NCBI RefSeq assembly: GCF_000003605.2
Contig: NW_003124916.1
Coordinates: 105,915 to 141,001 of the forward strand
DNA length: 35,087 bases
Direction: 5' to 3'
Source of the DNA: Saccoglossus kowalevskii
Lineage: Eukaryota > Hemichordata > Enteropneusta > Harrimaniidae
In this document: one piece after another, positions 1-12,549 of the stretch
Layout of the letters: each line of letters starts with the position of its first letter
Position numbering within the stretch: position 1 is the first letter of the stretch
Made by a program: the position numbers and the translations under genes
Notes under the pieces: model-generated
What the model was told of the DNA's origin: nothing
The model's input: only the letters and a program-made list of their open reading frames with translations
The model's database searches: none

Positions 1-2190
1 CCTATCGTACAAAGCATCAAGGTGTGGCTGGGATAGTATACTTAAAGTCACTTCACTAGCACTGACAATAGTTTGTTTCAAGAAGCATACATGAGGGTCA
101 TCCCAGTTAATATTTGCCATTAAGCGAAATAGAACAATCACCAATTTTACTTTTTCTATTAATATGCATTTATATGCATAGTAATCATGTGACTATCATG
201 TGACATTGTTTTGAATAAAATATCAATGATTTGTATTTATTATGTCATGTTTATTCAACTGGTTACAAGTATGGGAGAGGGGTTATACACACGGTGATCA
301 CGTGTGTTCCCTGTCAACATATACAAGACGAGTGCACGCGGTCGCATCGACCACCCTGCCTTAATATTCCACTACGTCCTCAATTTGTGTTCGTGCTATC
401 GGGCAACAGAGGTTATTGCAGCACCTATATGGGATTTCTACTTGAATGGTGACAATGTGGACGTCCCTGTGTGGTACCATGCATACTCTCGTGCTGTATA
501 GAGATGAGTCACTATGGCTATGTTGTCCTTTCTCTCGAAACAAACCTGTCTACGCCCAATATATCGTGTCACATGCAACCCATAGTCCTCACTACCCTAT
601 TCAATGGTACGTGACCGAGGAGATTGGATTGGGACATTTTGTTCGTGTTGGAATTTTTGTATGTGTCTCGTGACATTGAGCCTCTCTGTAGCGCAGGGAA
701 TACAATAGTTTAATGTTCGCGATCGTTGAAAGAATAATAAAGTATACAAATGGTGAAAGAACAAATCATTAAAACGATTTCGACATTAAGTTTTTATTGC
801 ATCTGACCACAGTCCGTCTATGGAGTGACTGTGAACTGACACATACATCTATCTGACCCACCAACTTAAACTGAAGTATTAGATTGCTCGTGATATGTCA
901 AATAATTTAAACATGACAAAATTGAATCAGAAATCATGTCAAAATTTGCTGCTTACAGTTTATATCGGCCCAATTTGTTAGTTAACAGCCAGTATTAAGC
1001 ATTCGTAATTTGAATATTGTCAAGAACATTGCAGTTTACTGGTAGGCTATTGACTTCTAGACTTCGGAGTGGTGTCACCGTACCGTAGTTTCTTACCGCT
1101 AGTGTGTAGTACCGAACTCGCCCTGCTGACCATTCGTAAATAGCCCAATTCAGTGTATGAAGATCCCTGTAACCGTAGTAGCTCCCTCCACCCCGGCTTT
1201 ATTCTCTTCCATGAACAACATGCGTAATACTCCGCACTAGTTGTTACTCCGCGTTTGCGGGTTTAGGACAGTGAGAATAATTATGTTGCTTTTATTATAT
1301 TGGTGTGGATTGTACAATTTCGAGTTGATTCTTGTCGTAGTACCTGTTGCATGTGCACACATATCCATTTGTAGGCTTTATGTCCACTGCCTGTGATTAA
1401 AGTCGTTACAAATGCCATCAACTCAACGATTTATACCTTCGGGGAATCCCCTTGTTATATCGTAAAACCCTCTATTCTCATTTGAATGGAAAGTCGTCCA
1501 CTGCATGGTGACGCTGCTAGCTGTCTGGGCTGTCACGGTAGTTTTCTCCTTCGAAGTGCTCACATAAAATGTGTATGCCCAACTTTGAAGACAACTAACT
1601 TCTCAATGAGAACGTTTTGTTAAATTAATTGTGAAGGAATTGAGTTTATTTGGGGCACAGGTGATCCAATTATTTCCCTGGAAGGTTTATAGGAAAATTA
1701 TTATTTTTAATATACGGCTAAATGAAAAAAAAAACGCAACGTGCCAAATCTGTCACCTGTAGTTAAGTACTAGTATATAAACACGTAGTCTACAGGCTGT
1801 GGGTGATAATTAATCCATGTATTAGTAATAATGATACATATCCACCAGTACACCTTTCGTATATGTAGGTAAAAAGTTGCGAGTTTAAATGCAATTGGTA
1901 TGTGACCAAAATAACCCAGAGTTCAATTCTGACCTCATTCATGTCCCAATTATTATTCTTTTGTTGTGACGTTGGTTGGTACTGCATTGCACCATTGTGC
2001 TGAAAAGAGCCAATTTTTAAAGTTCGTCAACCGTCTTCTAGGTCAACGAAGGACACTCAGGCTTTCTACTTGTGCCAGGGTCAATGCACTTTATATCGGT
2101 GTGATTCATTCTCATGTGCCCGTACTTGTACATACGACACTTAATGTAATACTAGTATTTATCATTGTTATACATCTGCCACCGTGACCC
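1..2190. other. Intergenic, no gene recognised
   Basis: No exon with a recognisable domain and paired splice sites was found on either strand. About 230-700 is richer in G+C than its surroundings and is crossed by three short overlapping open frames (73, 65 and 75 codons) in different phases. None resembles a family I know. An A10 run lies near 1725. A plus-strand frame at about 1966-2187 has a faint look of the region after a LINE reverse transcriptase, too weak to call. Confidence 0.5.
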
Positions 2191-2564
2191 CATAAGTTAC
2201 AGCGTGCCGAAATTGTGCGGCATTTTACGGATATTTTCAACCTACCATATAAGAAAATCCGAATTCCAAATATGGAATGATTACGCGCGTAAGCGCCCTT
2301 AAATAATAAAAACAAACATGGCTGCCATCGGCGTTTCGACCGGACTCCACACAAAGAAGTTCGCTGATACTGTTTAAACTTTTTAGAATTTCGGCGTTCC
2401 TATGACGTATCCTTGGAAGGAAAAGATGTATAATAATAAGATTATTACGAGGATACCACAAAGTATGCACTCAGACAGTACGAAGTCGTCCGCTGCGCGT
2501 TGGTCGATACTGCCGCTGTACTGTCTTCGTGCGTACTTTGAGGTATTCTCGTGATAACCTCATA
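2191..2564. mobile_element. Foldback/MITE-like dispersed repeat, copy 1
   Basis: This stretch shares several blocks with 17808-18014: a start block ATAAGTTACAGCGTGCCG, a middle block around TATCCTTGGAAGGAAAAGATG, and an inverted-repeat end. In the end part, 2451-2480 (ATTATTACGAGGATACC and onward) pairs imperfectly with 2519-2559, leaving a roughly 40-base loop. This copy has about 170 extra bases between the first two blocks that copy 2 lacks. Two dispersed copies with a long hairpin indicate a non-autonomous DNA element. The family was not identified. Confidence 0.7.
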
Positions 2565-3409
2565 GTACTCGCTAGAAATTAAATGACGCAATATCACCGG
2601 GTGATTCGTCACATATTCTTGCTGCAAATAAGTGCATAATTTGAGAGATCTAATTTAATTGCTAAAAGAGATTTAAAGTTGCCTTAAGGTTTGATTTTTC
2701 GTTAAACAGAATATTCATTTTATGGAAGTGACCGGGTTTTGTTTTGATTTGTTGCACTTACATATTCACTGTATTTGTAGTGTATATAACGCTCTAACCG
2801 ACCAGATCAGAACTCGGTCATAATGGCTGTACATTAATCCTAATGGAAATAAATTTTTGTTTGTGGGATATCTTTAATATAGTTGTCAGCTACTTTGAGG
2901 CCTTAATAATACAGATAAAGATGCTGCGTATGTCTGTATGTAATTTATATTCATACCTAAATAAAAACACCGTCTCTATAAATGTCGCCAGGGCGTATCT
3001 GGGTTAACGGCGCTACTTGTTGTTTGATCTGCAGCTGACTGTTAATGAAATCATGGACGTACATTCATGATGAAATATAGCTTTTTTTTTGACAAACGTA
3101 TACACGATCAAACACAGTCATCGCTTTGAATGACATTGATTTCTACCAGCTACGTCGTTTTGACGTTACAGAAGAAATGCAATTCTTTGCTAGAAGGCTT
3201 GACCAATGGGGAAGGTGCAATAAATAATTGCCAAACTGTTTTGAGAATTGTAGACTGTCAATTTATGATATCCTACCGTTGAATTATAAAATGCATTTTC
3301 GACTACACGATTACACAAATAATCACCTACAACAGACAAGATTGATAGTATAAGTAACCGTGTGTAATGCAGTAATTTGTATGGTCACATATTCTAACAA
3401 CTCATACAA
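2565..3409. other. Intergenic, nothing recognised
   Basis: AT-rich single-copy-looking DNA without credible exons or repeats beyond short homopolymer runs. Confidence 0.5.
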
Positions 3410-3558
3410 TTAAAGCAGGAGAGTCGTCACCTACGCATGCGTCAGATGGTCATAGCATATCATTGTTTACAAACAAGCGTCTACCCATGAGTCTTTGCGT
3501 TCATAGCGGGTGAGACTCAATTCCCGCGCGTGCGTAGGTGACGACCCTCCCACTTTAA
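3410..3558. mobile_element. 141-bp MITE flanked by TTAA
   Basis: The element body is 3414-3554. Its ends are imperfect inverted repeats of about 25 bases sharing the exact core GTCGTCACCTACGC (left) and GCGTAGGTGACGAC (right). Both outer borders are TTAA (3410-3413 and 3555-3558), as expected for a TTAA target-site duplication of the piggyBac-type superfamily. It has no coding capacity. The superfamily assignment rests only on the TTAA borders. Confidence 0.75.
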
Positions 3559-3990
3559 ATATACATATATATACACGAATCACAAATGTTCATGCAATTT
3601 AGTCTTTTAACGTGATGATAAGTTAGTTGTATTAAGTAAAAAAAAAAAAACAGGTTTTGTGATATCTTTGGAAACTCGCCAAATTTATGGAATTTTCTGA
3701 AGAAGTTGTCACAAACAGATCCCGGAGACAGTGGAGGGTATTTGTATGGGACGTGAGAGTGACAGAAAAGCTAGTCAGATCAGTTAGATTACCAAATTTG
3801 AGAGAGTTCATTTAGATTCCATTCATTTGGTTTCATTTGTTGACATATGATAGCCTATATATGCTAGTATTACGTAAGAAGCCATTCTGTTTCGAAAATG
3901 TCATGTTGTGAGTCACTGCACTTTAAAATGCGGTCGTTGGCTTCACTGGTGCACTGTGGTCAATTCACAATGAGCGAGTTCCAATCGGTA

Positions 3991-4004
3991 GTTGCCATAG
4001 AAAC
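3991..4004. promoter_or_regulatory. RFX X-box-like site
   Basis: GTTGCCATAGAAAC fits the classical X-box pattern RYYNYY-N(1-3)-RRNRAC at every position. RFX factors bind this palindromic element in ciliary and sensory-cell promoters. It is about 10.6 kb upstream of the scaffold gene's ATG, so the link to that gene is only an inference. Confidence 0.4.
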
Positions 4005-4640
4005 ATTTGTATGTACATTCAACATGGTTGAATTATAGTGTATACCCCGGGTGACCATCTATGTATATAAGTCTCAGGTGAGGGGTTCTAACTTGAGACT
4101 TATATTGAATATGTAACCAATGTTTATAGTTTTGCCGAACGCATTGGTAATCATTAACCATCAAACAACTGAACACATGTTGTATATGTTGGTTCATCCT
4201 CATACAGACAGTGAGATATCAGCGAGTATAGAAAGTCACTGTGTGGCTGCACAATCAGGAACACCGCCAACGTTACGCTGGACACCTGTTGAACTATAAT
4301 ATGCACAGTAAAGCGCGTGGCGGCATTCAGTGACGGCGGTGGGCAGTAGTAACTGAGTCATATAATACTGCCAAGAGCGAAATGGGTCACGAGGGATTAT
4401 ATAACGGTATCAGCTGCGGCAGCACCGGGGGCAGTCCCCCCCCCCCCAAACAAACTGAAACCCTTTGTGTCAGCAAAATTTGCCCCTCAAAATGAAGAAA
4501 ATAGCATTTCAGAAGGCCTAGATTTCAAAATCTGAGCAGATCTCGCTCCATGCAAAATGTCGTGCCGTCGCCTCTGTTTATATAACCATACATAGTGTTA
4601 TTGCCGTGTATCAGTCGCTTACGCTGTGAGAATCAAACGG

Positions 4641-4655
4641 ACACTAGAGGGCGCC
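4641..4655 (+). promoter_or_regulatory. CTCF-like core motif
   Basis: ACACTAGAGGGCGCC matches the bilaterian CTCF core CCASYAGRKGGCR at all but the first base. A repeat origin of CTAGAGGGCGC strings is also possible, so occupancy is not implied. Confidence 0.35.
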
Positions 4656-5245
4656 ATTTTCAAATTACACAGGTAGCCTTGAAGACAAGCCATAAACAAG
4701 AAGTCGTAGTTATCTTGAAGACAAACCGATGTTATTAAGAGTCGTGTAACAAGAATTAGATAGACCATATACCTCAATCTAAATAAAAATAAAATAAAAT
4801 AAAACAAACAATACAAAATATCATCGTCAAAATACTTCATGTAAAAAATAATTATTAAATTATAAATTAAATTATAAATATTTCATACACAAATATTTCT
4901 ATATTTATTTATTAATGAATTTCACCACAGCTTTATTATCTCACGTCAAGTGAACACATTGTTTTCAGCGTAAATTTCAAGCTCACTGCGGACATCCTTA
5001 GTAAAAATATAGCTTTCGTTGTAGATGGCTAGTAGTGTATCTCGTGTTGGACTGTGTACTTTACAATTACAGTCGTAATAGTCCTACAATGATTCTGTAG
5101 TGGTTACAACAAACTACAGTGAAAACAATTGAGATCTTATCTGTTATTACGGAGTATAGACAGAGGATACTCCATGGCCTGACATGTAGGCGTGAGTAGG
5201 CCCTCGCCGGCTGAACGGCATCAGACCTAACTGTTGGGTTTGGAG

Positions 5246-5262
5246 CACCGCAGAGGGCGCAA
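5246..5262 (+). promoter_or_regulatory. Weak CTCF-like motif
   Basis: CACCGCAGAGGGCGCAA keeps the AGAGGGCGC part of the CTCF core with two mismatches in the left half. It lies 600 bases from the better match at 4641. Confidence 0.2.
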
Positions 5263-6826
5263 CTCACGCGACCTCATGTGATCTCTCTAACTTCGCTTGT
5301 ATCTGTCACTCCCCATGACCACTGTGACATGTTCACGCAATGGTTATAATTATCGTACTACCCTTTTTCCGAGATCAAAACAGATAAAAATTCCTGTGAA
5401 AAACGGGAAAGCGCGAAAAATCACCAGACATACATGAGTGTTCACCACAATGACCAAAGCTTAGATTTAAAAGAAAACAATTTCACTATTAATATATATT
5501 TTAAATAGTGTTATCACTCTTCAAAATTTTCTGGGGAAACGATGAAACTTCCTTAGCAAAACAGTCAAAATTGCAGCTCAGAAAGTCTTCAAATACACCA
5601 GAAAACGACTAAACATATTACTTGAATTATACGCTAAACGAATACATGTACTCTTAAAATTAGACTTATGATGATTGGCTTATGAAGCATGATTTAAATA
5701 AACAGAATATATACATTGAAACAGTAACTGCGAAACCAACTTCCACTCAACATGAGATTCCTTCTCGCGTACGGGTCTTCTAGCGTGTATTTATCTGTAG
5801 TTTTAAACCAAACCATCAGTATACGCAATATATTTGTGAAACTACCAAACTTTTGTCAAACGTTCACGATATACACGGGGAATGTGTCTAATATTAATCC
5901 TAGAACGAACAGTATAGAAAAAATGGCTTACATAGATATATAAAACAATCCAAGGTGAGAAAAGATAAGTTAAAATTAAATTCGTCTCTGTACCTTAAAC
6001 TGGACAGGAAACAAAATTCCATTCCGTCTAACCCTATTAGAGACATTAAATTCATCTGAACACACAGAACCTTATTGGACAAACACGTCTGTGTGTAAGA
6101 CACCGGTAAAATAAACGTTTGACAAATTTCAAACATCACAAAGGGTAAGCGTACAGAATTGTGTACCGAGGTTAACGCGATATGTGAAGTATCATGCGTT
6201 CAAAGCCAAACTAACAGCAAATCGTATAAGAAAACAGGTATGTATGATCTCGGAGAGTAATGTCGACACGTTCGCTCACATAGATTGGTGTCCATTCCGA
6301 AATACCTCTCTCCATGAATAATATTTGGAAGCAATTTGCTGGAGAATTATCTTTTAAAATGTATGATGGTGCCGTGTTATATCTTCCGATTTGTCCTTAA
6401 CAACATGTATAATATCAGTTTTGTCTGACATATAGCCATGATCAGTCATAGAAGTAAAATATACGACACAGGTTATTTTATTTGTTATGCACGTCACAGA
6501 GTTACAAGTGCTGGTCAAGAGTGTGTCTTCTTAAGGAAAACATCCCCCCTCCTGACTCTATGAATTAATCATTAGACAGTATGTACATCCCTGACAAAGT
6601 AGAACAATAATGTTTTAACTGACAACAAGAGACAAGAGTTTCTGCTCGTGTGAAGCCTATAGCCAATTCCAATTCTCTGCACCTTTAATTGCAATTTTTT
6701 TTTTTTTTTTTATAAATGTTGAGTTTTGTTTGTTTTTTTGTTTTTTTGGAATCTATAGTTTATTTCAGGTGCCGGCTTTTTTGAGTGACGACTCTTAAGT
6801 CTTTTCAACGATTTTAAAAATAAAAA

Positions 6827-7047
6827 TATTTTATTTTATTTTATTTTATTTTATTTTATTTTATTTTATTTTATTTTATTTTATTTTATTTTATTTTATT
6901 TTATTTTATTTTATTTTATTTATTTTATTTTATTTTATTTTATTTTATTTTATTTTATTTTATTTTATTTTATTTTATTTTATTTTATTTTATTTTATTT
7001 TATTTTATTTTATTTTATTTTATTTTATTTTATTTTATTTTATTTTT
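6827..7047. repeat. (TTTTA)n pentanucleotide microsatellite
   Basis: About 44 nearly perfect units of TTTTA, with one phase slip near 6920 where a unit is one T short. The purity suggests a young, length-variable array. It sits just beyond the 3' side of the minus-strand LINE relic, where A/T-rich tails often seed microsatellites. Confidence 0.95.
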
Positions 7048-7111
7048 AATTCTATCTGGAAATGGAAAAAACATACAATGAGACAAATAATTGTTAGTGG
7101 AATGATAATAT

Positions 7112-7660
7112 TTAGGTTACACTATAATATGTGTAGGGCGTCTCAAATCCTCGAATTTTGCTCAACCACAATATTTTAGAATTCATTCTCTTCAAGTGAT
7201 TGCAAAGTATCATGAACGAATTACAATTTGGTACAGTTGTTTTCAAGTGTAATAATTTCTGGCGCGTTTTTACAACCAGTGTCTTTGTTTTACTAGACAA
7301 CATTTTGTTGTTTACGCACCAACTTCTAATGGATTCGATATTTCCATGTTTGGAATGCTCAGTATCCAACAGACTTTTACCTTTTTGCAAATATGCAATT
7401 TTTGAGTCGTCGGCATACATTTCAATGATATTATTTACGAGAAAAAGCAAATCATTAAGAACAAAATAAAAAAGTGGACCAAGTATACTATCCTGTGGAT
7501 CTTCTTTCGAAATGGTTAGGGATTAAGAGAGTCTTAAGTTGAAAGCGAATCACTTGGAAACGATTTTAAAGATACAACTTGAACCATTCCAGTTAGACAC
7601 TTCTACCCTGGTCAATGAGATCGAAAGCCTTACAAAAACCAATACAAGTAAAACCATTTA
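7112..7660 (-). pseudogene. Degenerate LINE reverse-transcriptase fragment
   Basis: On the minus strand an open stretch of 112 codons (7450 to 7112) contains the catalytic palm motif YADD followed by the spacing typical of non-LTR reverse transcriptases, including a W-x-x-N-K-x-x-x-x-x-K-T-K segment. Just upstream, in other frames, are relics of the preceding motifs: a SILGPL-like stretch near 7480 and a KAFDLID stretch around 7607-7640. These pieces are interrupted by stops and frame changes, so the element is dead. The motif order and style suggest a jockey/CR1-like clade. No 5' ORF, endonuclease or tail was seen, so it is strongly truncated. Confidence 0.8.
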
Positions 7661-8115
7661 AAACAGACTAACTGTAAAACATGTCTTTTTATCTAGCATG
7701 TTATTTTAGCTAATTTAGCTAATCTGTAATTTCGCTAATTCAAGATGTAGCTAATCTAACAGCAAGTGTATTCTCACAGAAAAATAGACACTTCAGCTAA
7801 ATTAAGATTCTATTAATTCATACCAAGTGACAAATCCGCTAATATTGCATGCAGCTATTTCAACATGAGCTACAATAGGTCTTCATTTGAGAAATCCGTT
7901 GATGGTGAGGATAGGAAAGATAGAAATACTTGCAAGCTGGTTAAAAACGAATATCATTTCGTTTTGATATGTTCAAATTGTGAAACACTTAGAGACAAAT
8001 TCATTGCAAAATGTTCTTTCACTCCAACATGAATTACTAGACAATCTTGGCAAATCAATCTTTTGCTCTACTACCAAGAAAATACAACTCCCGGTGAGTA
8101 CTGTAAAATGACTAA
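7661..8115. other. AT-rich stretch with AGCTAAT repeats
   Basis: Several copies of TAGCTAAT or CGCTAAT occur at 7700-7860. They resemble the repeat unit of the adjacent 8116-8291 cluster and may be a decayed part of the same element. No coding sequence is seen. Confidence 0.4.
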
Positions 8116-8291
8116 TTTTCACTGGGTTTAAATTTCGCTGATTTACCATTTCAGGCATATTCAGTGGGTTTTAAATTAACAGTTTTATCATTTAGATAAT
8201 GTGTTCTATGCTAAATTTACATATTCACTGGGTTTTAATTTAGCGCATTTTCCAGTCAGCGAAATAAGCTAAATTAAAACCCATTGAATAA
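8116..8291. repeat. Repeat cluster with terminal hairpin
   Basis: A motif close to TTCACTGGGTTTTAATTTAGC (20-base core) occurs three times in direct orientation (near 8116, 8159 and 8222) and once inverted (about 8269-8291). The last direct copy and the inverted copy form a near-perfect 23-bp stem. This is the form of a small foldback or MITE-type element. Confidence 0.6.
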
Positions 8292-11200
8292 TTAACCCTT
8301 TTAACCCAACTAACCACGTATTTGTTTATTTCACAGCACTGTATATAAACATTATACACTGTAGACAGAGGACTGATTAGTATCCCGATGGTCAAAACTT
8401 AAGGCTGCTAATATTCACGAATAAACAACTTTAAAGGAAACCGAGTTGTGAAGATACCACGTGAATGGGTAACATGCGTGATGCATATCAACATTGGTCT
8501 GTTTTTGAAAAATGACTAAAAATACGTTTTTTATTATAGGTTCTCACAAACTTTTAAAATAGTATATGAAAAAACTGTCGTTCAAGTTGTGCGCGGCAGC
8601 CGTCTCGGTCCGAGTGGCAATAAGAAAATCGTCTTTCAATTACATATTTAATAATATTTTTAATCATTGCCGGTTTAAACTTTCCGTGAGCACCGATCGC
8701 TCTATTTCACCTAGTATTGTTACGTCTGTACAGTGTTTTTAATGTTATTGCAATATATTGGAAACCACCACATGCAACTGAGGTACCCTTTACTGACTGT
8801 GTCAGCTTGCATTTCATTTGACCCGAAACGATTATATTGTTTTATACTAAACCCTATTCAACTTTAATAGTCGGTGACCTTTACGCTATCGGGGGTGTAG
8901 ATTAATCAATTAAATATTTATTTTTTATTTATTTTATTTTATTTATATGGATGTAAATATGGAAGTAAATACGGAACTTGAATACGCCCATGGTGCAAGC
9001 AGTGCAATTCTGGCTCGTAGAGAAGGGAACGCGTGCGTCAACCGATATTAAATGCTGTACTAGTCACGATTGATGTTATAATAGTTCATTCACGATTAAT
9101 TTGCATCATGTGGTACACCCTAGTTCACAGCGTGAAACAGAAACAACGGCGGTTCACGCTGCCACAGGTTAGTATGTATATTCACAGTATTTATACAAAT
9201 CGGTGGGTGGGTTATAAATAGCAAACCAATCAACAGCGACGTGACTGCGCCCTTCGTCCAATAGCCACCAACTTTCCCTTTTGTAGACGCGGTTGATTAG
9301 GAAAATACCCGGATGTAATACGCTGGCTCGTTTACTACACACACTCGCTATTTTCACGAAAATCGACGTGGGACTGGATTAGATCTGCGAAATAAAAACA
9401 TCGTCGAGATGACCGTCTTTTAAGGGGTAAGATAATGCAACTTTTTTGGAAGGTCAAAGAAACGATCGTGACAGAAAAATTGTTGGTACCAGCGTGGTTG
9501 GTAGGATGCTTTTCCCGGCCCTTTTGTATCTCAACTTCAGTTTGCATCTGAATGGCGTTAACAGTGTCGTTAATACTGACCTTTTGTAGTGGATTTTAAA
9601 TTACTACAATCTATTGTTAGCGACTTGAACTGGTGGGAACGCCATGCTGCAGATATCGGCAAAATTGCCCTTATTTACGAATTGGTTCAACTAAACAGGT
9701 AGTGTACATTAAATATTTGTAACTTGAACAAAAGCGCAGATGTTAGATAATTCGATGTTAATGTTTTACTTTCGAACTACAGTCGCCGATCATTTGCATT
9801 TTATTATTTGACTTGCCGTGGTCTTCATTGGTGAGCGGTAATTTTTCCCACAACTGGTTATCCCATGTTTTGCGACCATTAATTAGGCACAGGATTAGCT
9901 TTTCAGATAAAAAAACGCACTTTATAGAGACATAACACGACCATGTAATGTCGTCCCCACCCAACAACCGGAGGCCAATATGCGCTGTTTTATATTGTTT
10001 ATATGTGTGCACAGGTTTTGCCCCCCCCCCCCCCCGTGTAATACATGTACATTGTACTACAGTTTAAGTTAATAACAAAAACCATGTCGATGCGCTGTAG
10101 TTTCTCCCGGAGTGTGGAGTACTTATCCTAGTTAACGTACATTATTAAGGCGATATAATGTAACTCTGTGTTTAGAAGTAAAACCTTTATATTAATATAA
10201 AATGCCAACCCAAATTGTTACAATATTGCCCGGAAGGTTTTCTATTTTAAAATAATAAATACTAATTGCGAAGGACATTATCGTTAAGGCATGGTTTCTT
10301 CGGTCTTGACATCGGCAAATCTAAAAAGGGCCCGTTAACTCAATTCATTAAATTATAAAAAATCTCCATGGAAACGAATTTATGGCAAGACTCCAATATT
10401 GTCGCAAACTGTGTGGAGTCTCGTCCGGAGTCTCGTCAGGTGAAAGGAAGCAGGAGAACAGCAAACGCATGCAACCCGGAAGTGACCGAATTGCAATAAA
10501 TGCAAGCTGTTGGTGTTCATCAAAAGCAGGTGTTATTCAACTAACGCATTTGTTTAAACCTTGGAGAAGGTAATATGTTGTGTGTGTGATATGGCAACAA
10601 AAATTGCTTTTTTTTTTTTTTTTTTGATATGCTGGGGATAAGCAGTGGTGGACATTTTTAAACACAGTTCTATGGTATCCATTGCTCATTATGCTTCATT
10701 TGAATAATTACATGTATAATTAAATTGAGACTGTAATTAAATGAAAATTTTAAATTAAATCATTGTTTGATTAGATTTAATACATGGATCTAGGGCACTT
10801 GTATTTTTCCCTCCCACACGAGTACAGTATTATTTTTGGCACAAGCTGCCCACACACTATCAAGGGACCATGCAAATGTGAGAAATGCAAATGCACAGAA
10901 GTTTTTTTTTTTTCATTTTTTGCACGTATTAAAAACAAACAAAAATATAACATTGACTCATGAGAACAAAAATATCACATCCAACCTTCTGTTCTATTGT
11001 CTCTACTATGTATTTTAATATAAATACAAAGTCATTAATAAATACAATATCCGTCATACTACCAGGAATAACCGTATATTCAATTTTTCATTCAAAACTG
11101 AATAATTACGCAGTCACCCAATATTGCTGTGGTTCACTGTCTACCAGTGTTATCATGTTGTTTTTGCTATGAAAACATGATGCAACAAAGTTTAACTTTC

Positions 11201-12549
11201 TTAAGTTAGTTCCATCGTGGAGATAATAATAATTATTATTATCATGGTTCCATTTAAACAATGTCCTTCACAGTTGTATTTACTGTCAATATACTTTGTA
11301 CCGATATGTAAATCAGTATATTTTTAGATTAGATTCCAATATATTAGTCTTTTATTAATTAAGTACGTACACTGAAAACGTGAAATTGAATTTTCAATAT
11401 TGGTGATCAAAACACTGTAAGGCCCAGAACAAATATAAATATTTTAGGTCATTATGTGTGATTACTTTAAAATATGTGTGGCACTTTTGAAAGACAACTA
11501 AAAAAAACAATCATTTTTAAAAACAATTTAAAAAATAAATGTACACAAGATGAATTTAACTGTCAAGTAATGTGAAAGTTAGTTTAGTTCAACTGTTATA
11601 AGTAACATATATTACATACAAAATTAGCCAGTCATCTTTTAAAGACTTCAATGTCTCTGTTTTATTACTTGATTTACCTGTTTGTGTTCGAATAGAAAAC
11701 AGTCTTTTCTATACAGCTAAATTAATAAATTTTGTCTTATCTTATAAAAAATATTGGTACCCCCCCAATTTTTAATATATAAATTTTAAAATATTTTTTC
11801 AAAAAAATTGAACAATAACTGCTGTCAATGGGAAAACATGTTTATTTAATCATAAATTAACAAAAAATGTGTAAAAAAATGCCAAACAATGTTGGTGGGT
11901 AAAATTATTGTTTTCAAAAAATTTGGTAGTTTATTTTGTTAGGTGGTGAAGCTTTCAATTCCTTGGCAGTACTTTTTATTTATGTGATGCATCTTTCTGT
12001 TCAATGTCCTTATATCCACATCACATCTCTCTGCAATCTGAATCTTAATAAATATAATATAAATATCATTATTATAATAAACAGGAAGTACAATGTACCT
12101 AAATAGTTGCACAGGAATCATTTGACTATCAATTTTACCAATATTAAATTATTATATCTATAATCTGAAATCATTCATTTTTTTCTCAGAGTGTTATTGA
12201 GGTCTTGGGACTATTATGACTAATAAATTGTCAATAATTTCAGTGTTAAATGTCGAAATTTTTTGTTTTCCCTGTTTGATTATATGTTTGTATTTGCTGA
12301 CATGACTGAATTTTTCCAGCCATTTGCACATTTAAAAAAAGCATTTAGAAAGATTTTATTTTTTAAAGACAGTAATATAAATATTTGACAGTGAAGCCTT
12401 ATAAGGCCAATAAGTTGTACATGTATATGTATAGTATTTACTGAGTATTTCACTAGTGAATTAATTATTGTATTATTACTATAAACACATTGCAAATTGA
12501 TTGATATGTAGGCCTATCGGTGATATAATAATACTGTGATAACAAGTAC
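8292..12549. other. Intergenic, no gene recognised
   Basis: No supported exon. Notable items are a TATA/CCAAT-like cluster (about 9185-9265), a C15 run (10021-10035), a T run (about 10607-10625), a 13-bp tandem duplication around GGAGTCTCGTC (about 10416-10440) and a perfect palindrome at 11222-11243. Around 9000-9560 the base composition is richer in G+C than its flanks. Short open frames here look random. Confidence 0.5.
11222..11243. repeat. Perfect 22-bp palindrome
   Basis: The half-arm GATAATAATAA is followed directly by its exact reverse complement with no spacer. It could arise by chance in an AT-rich ATT-repeat setting. Confidence 0.8.

Larger units (their letters stand above)
3559..6825. 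other. Intergenic with scattered motifs
   Basis: No gene recognised. The stretch contains an X-box-like site (3991-4004), a C12 run (4436-4447), two CTCF-like motifs (4641-4655 and 5246-5262) and a T-rich run (about 6697-6713). Open frames are all short and lack domain or splice support. Confidence 0.5.

Noticed and set aside
7200-7469. 89-codon plus-strand frame
   Set aside because: It is the antisense shadow of the LINE reverse-transcriptase relic.
10382-10573. 63-codon plus-strand frame with SSGVSSG repeat
   Set aside because: It arises from a 13-bp tandem duplication; no domain or splice support.
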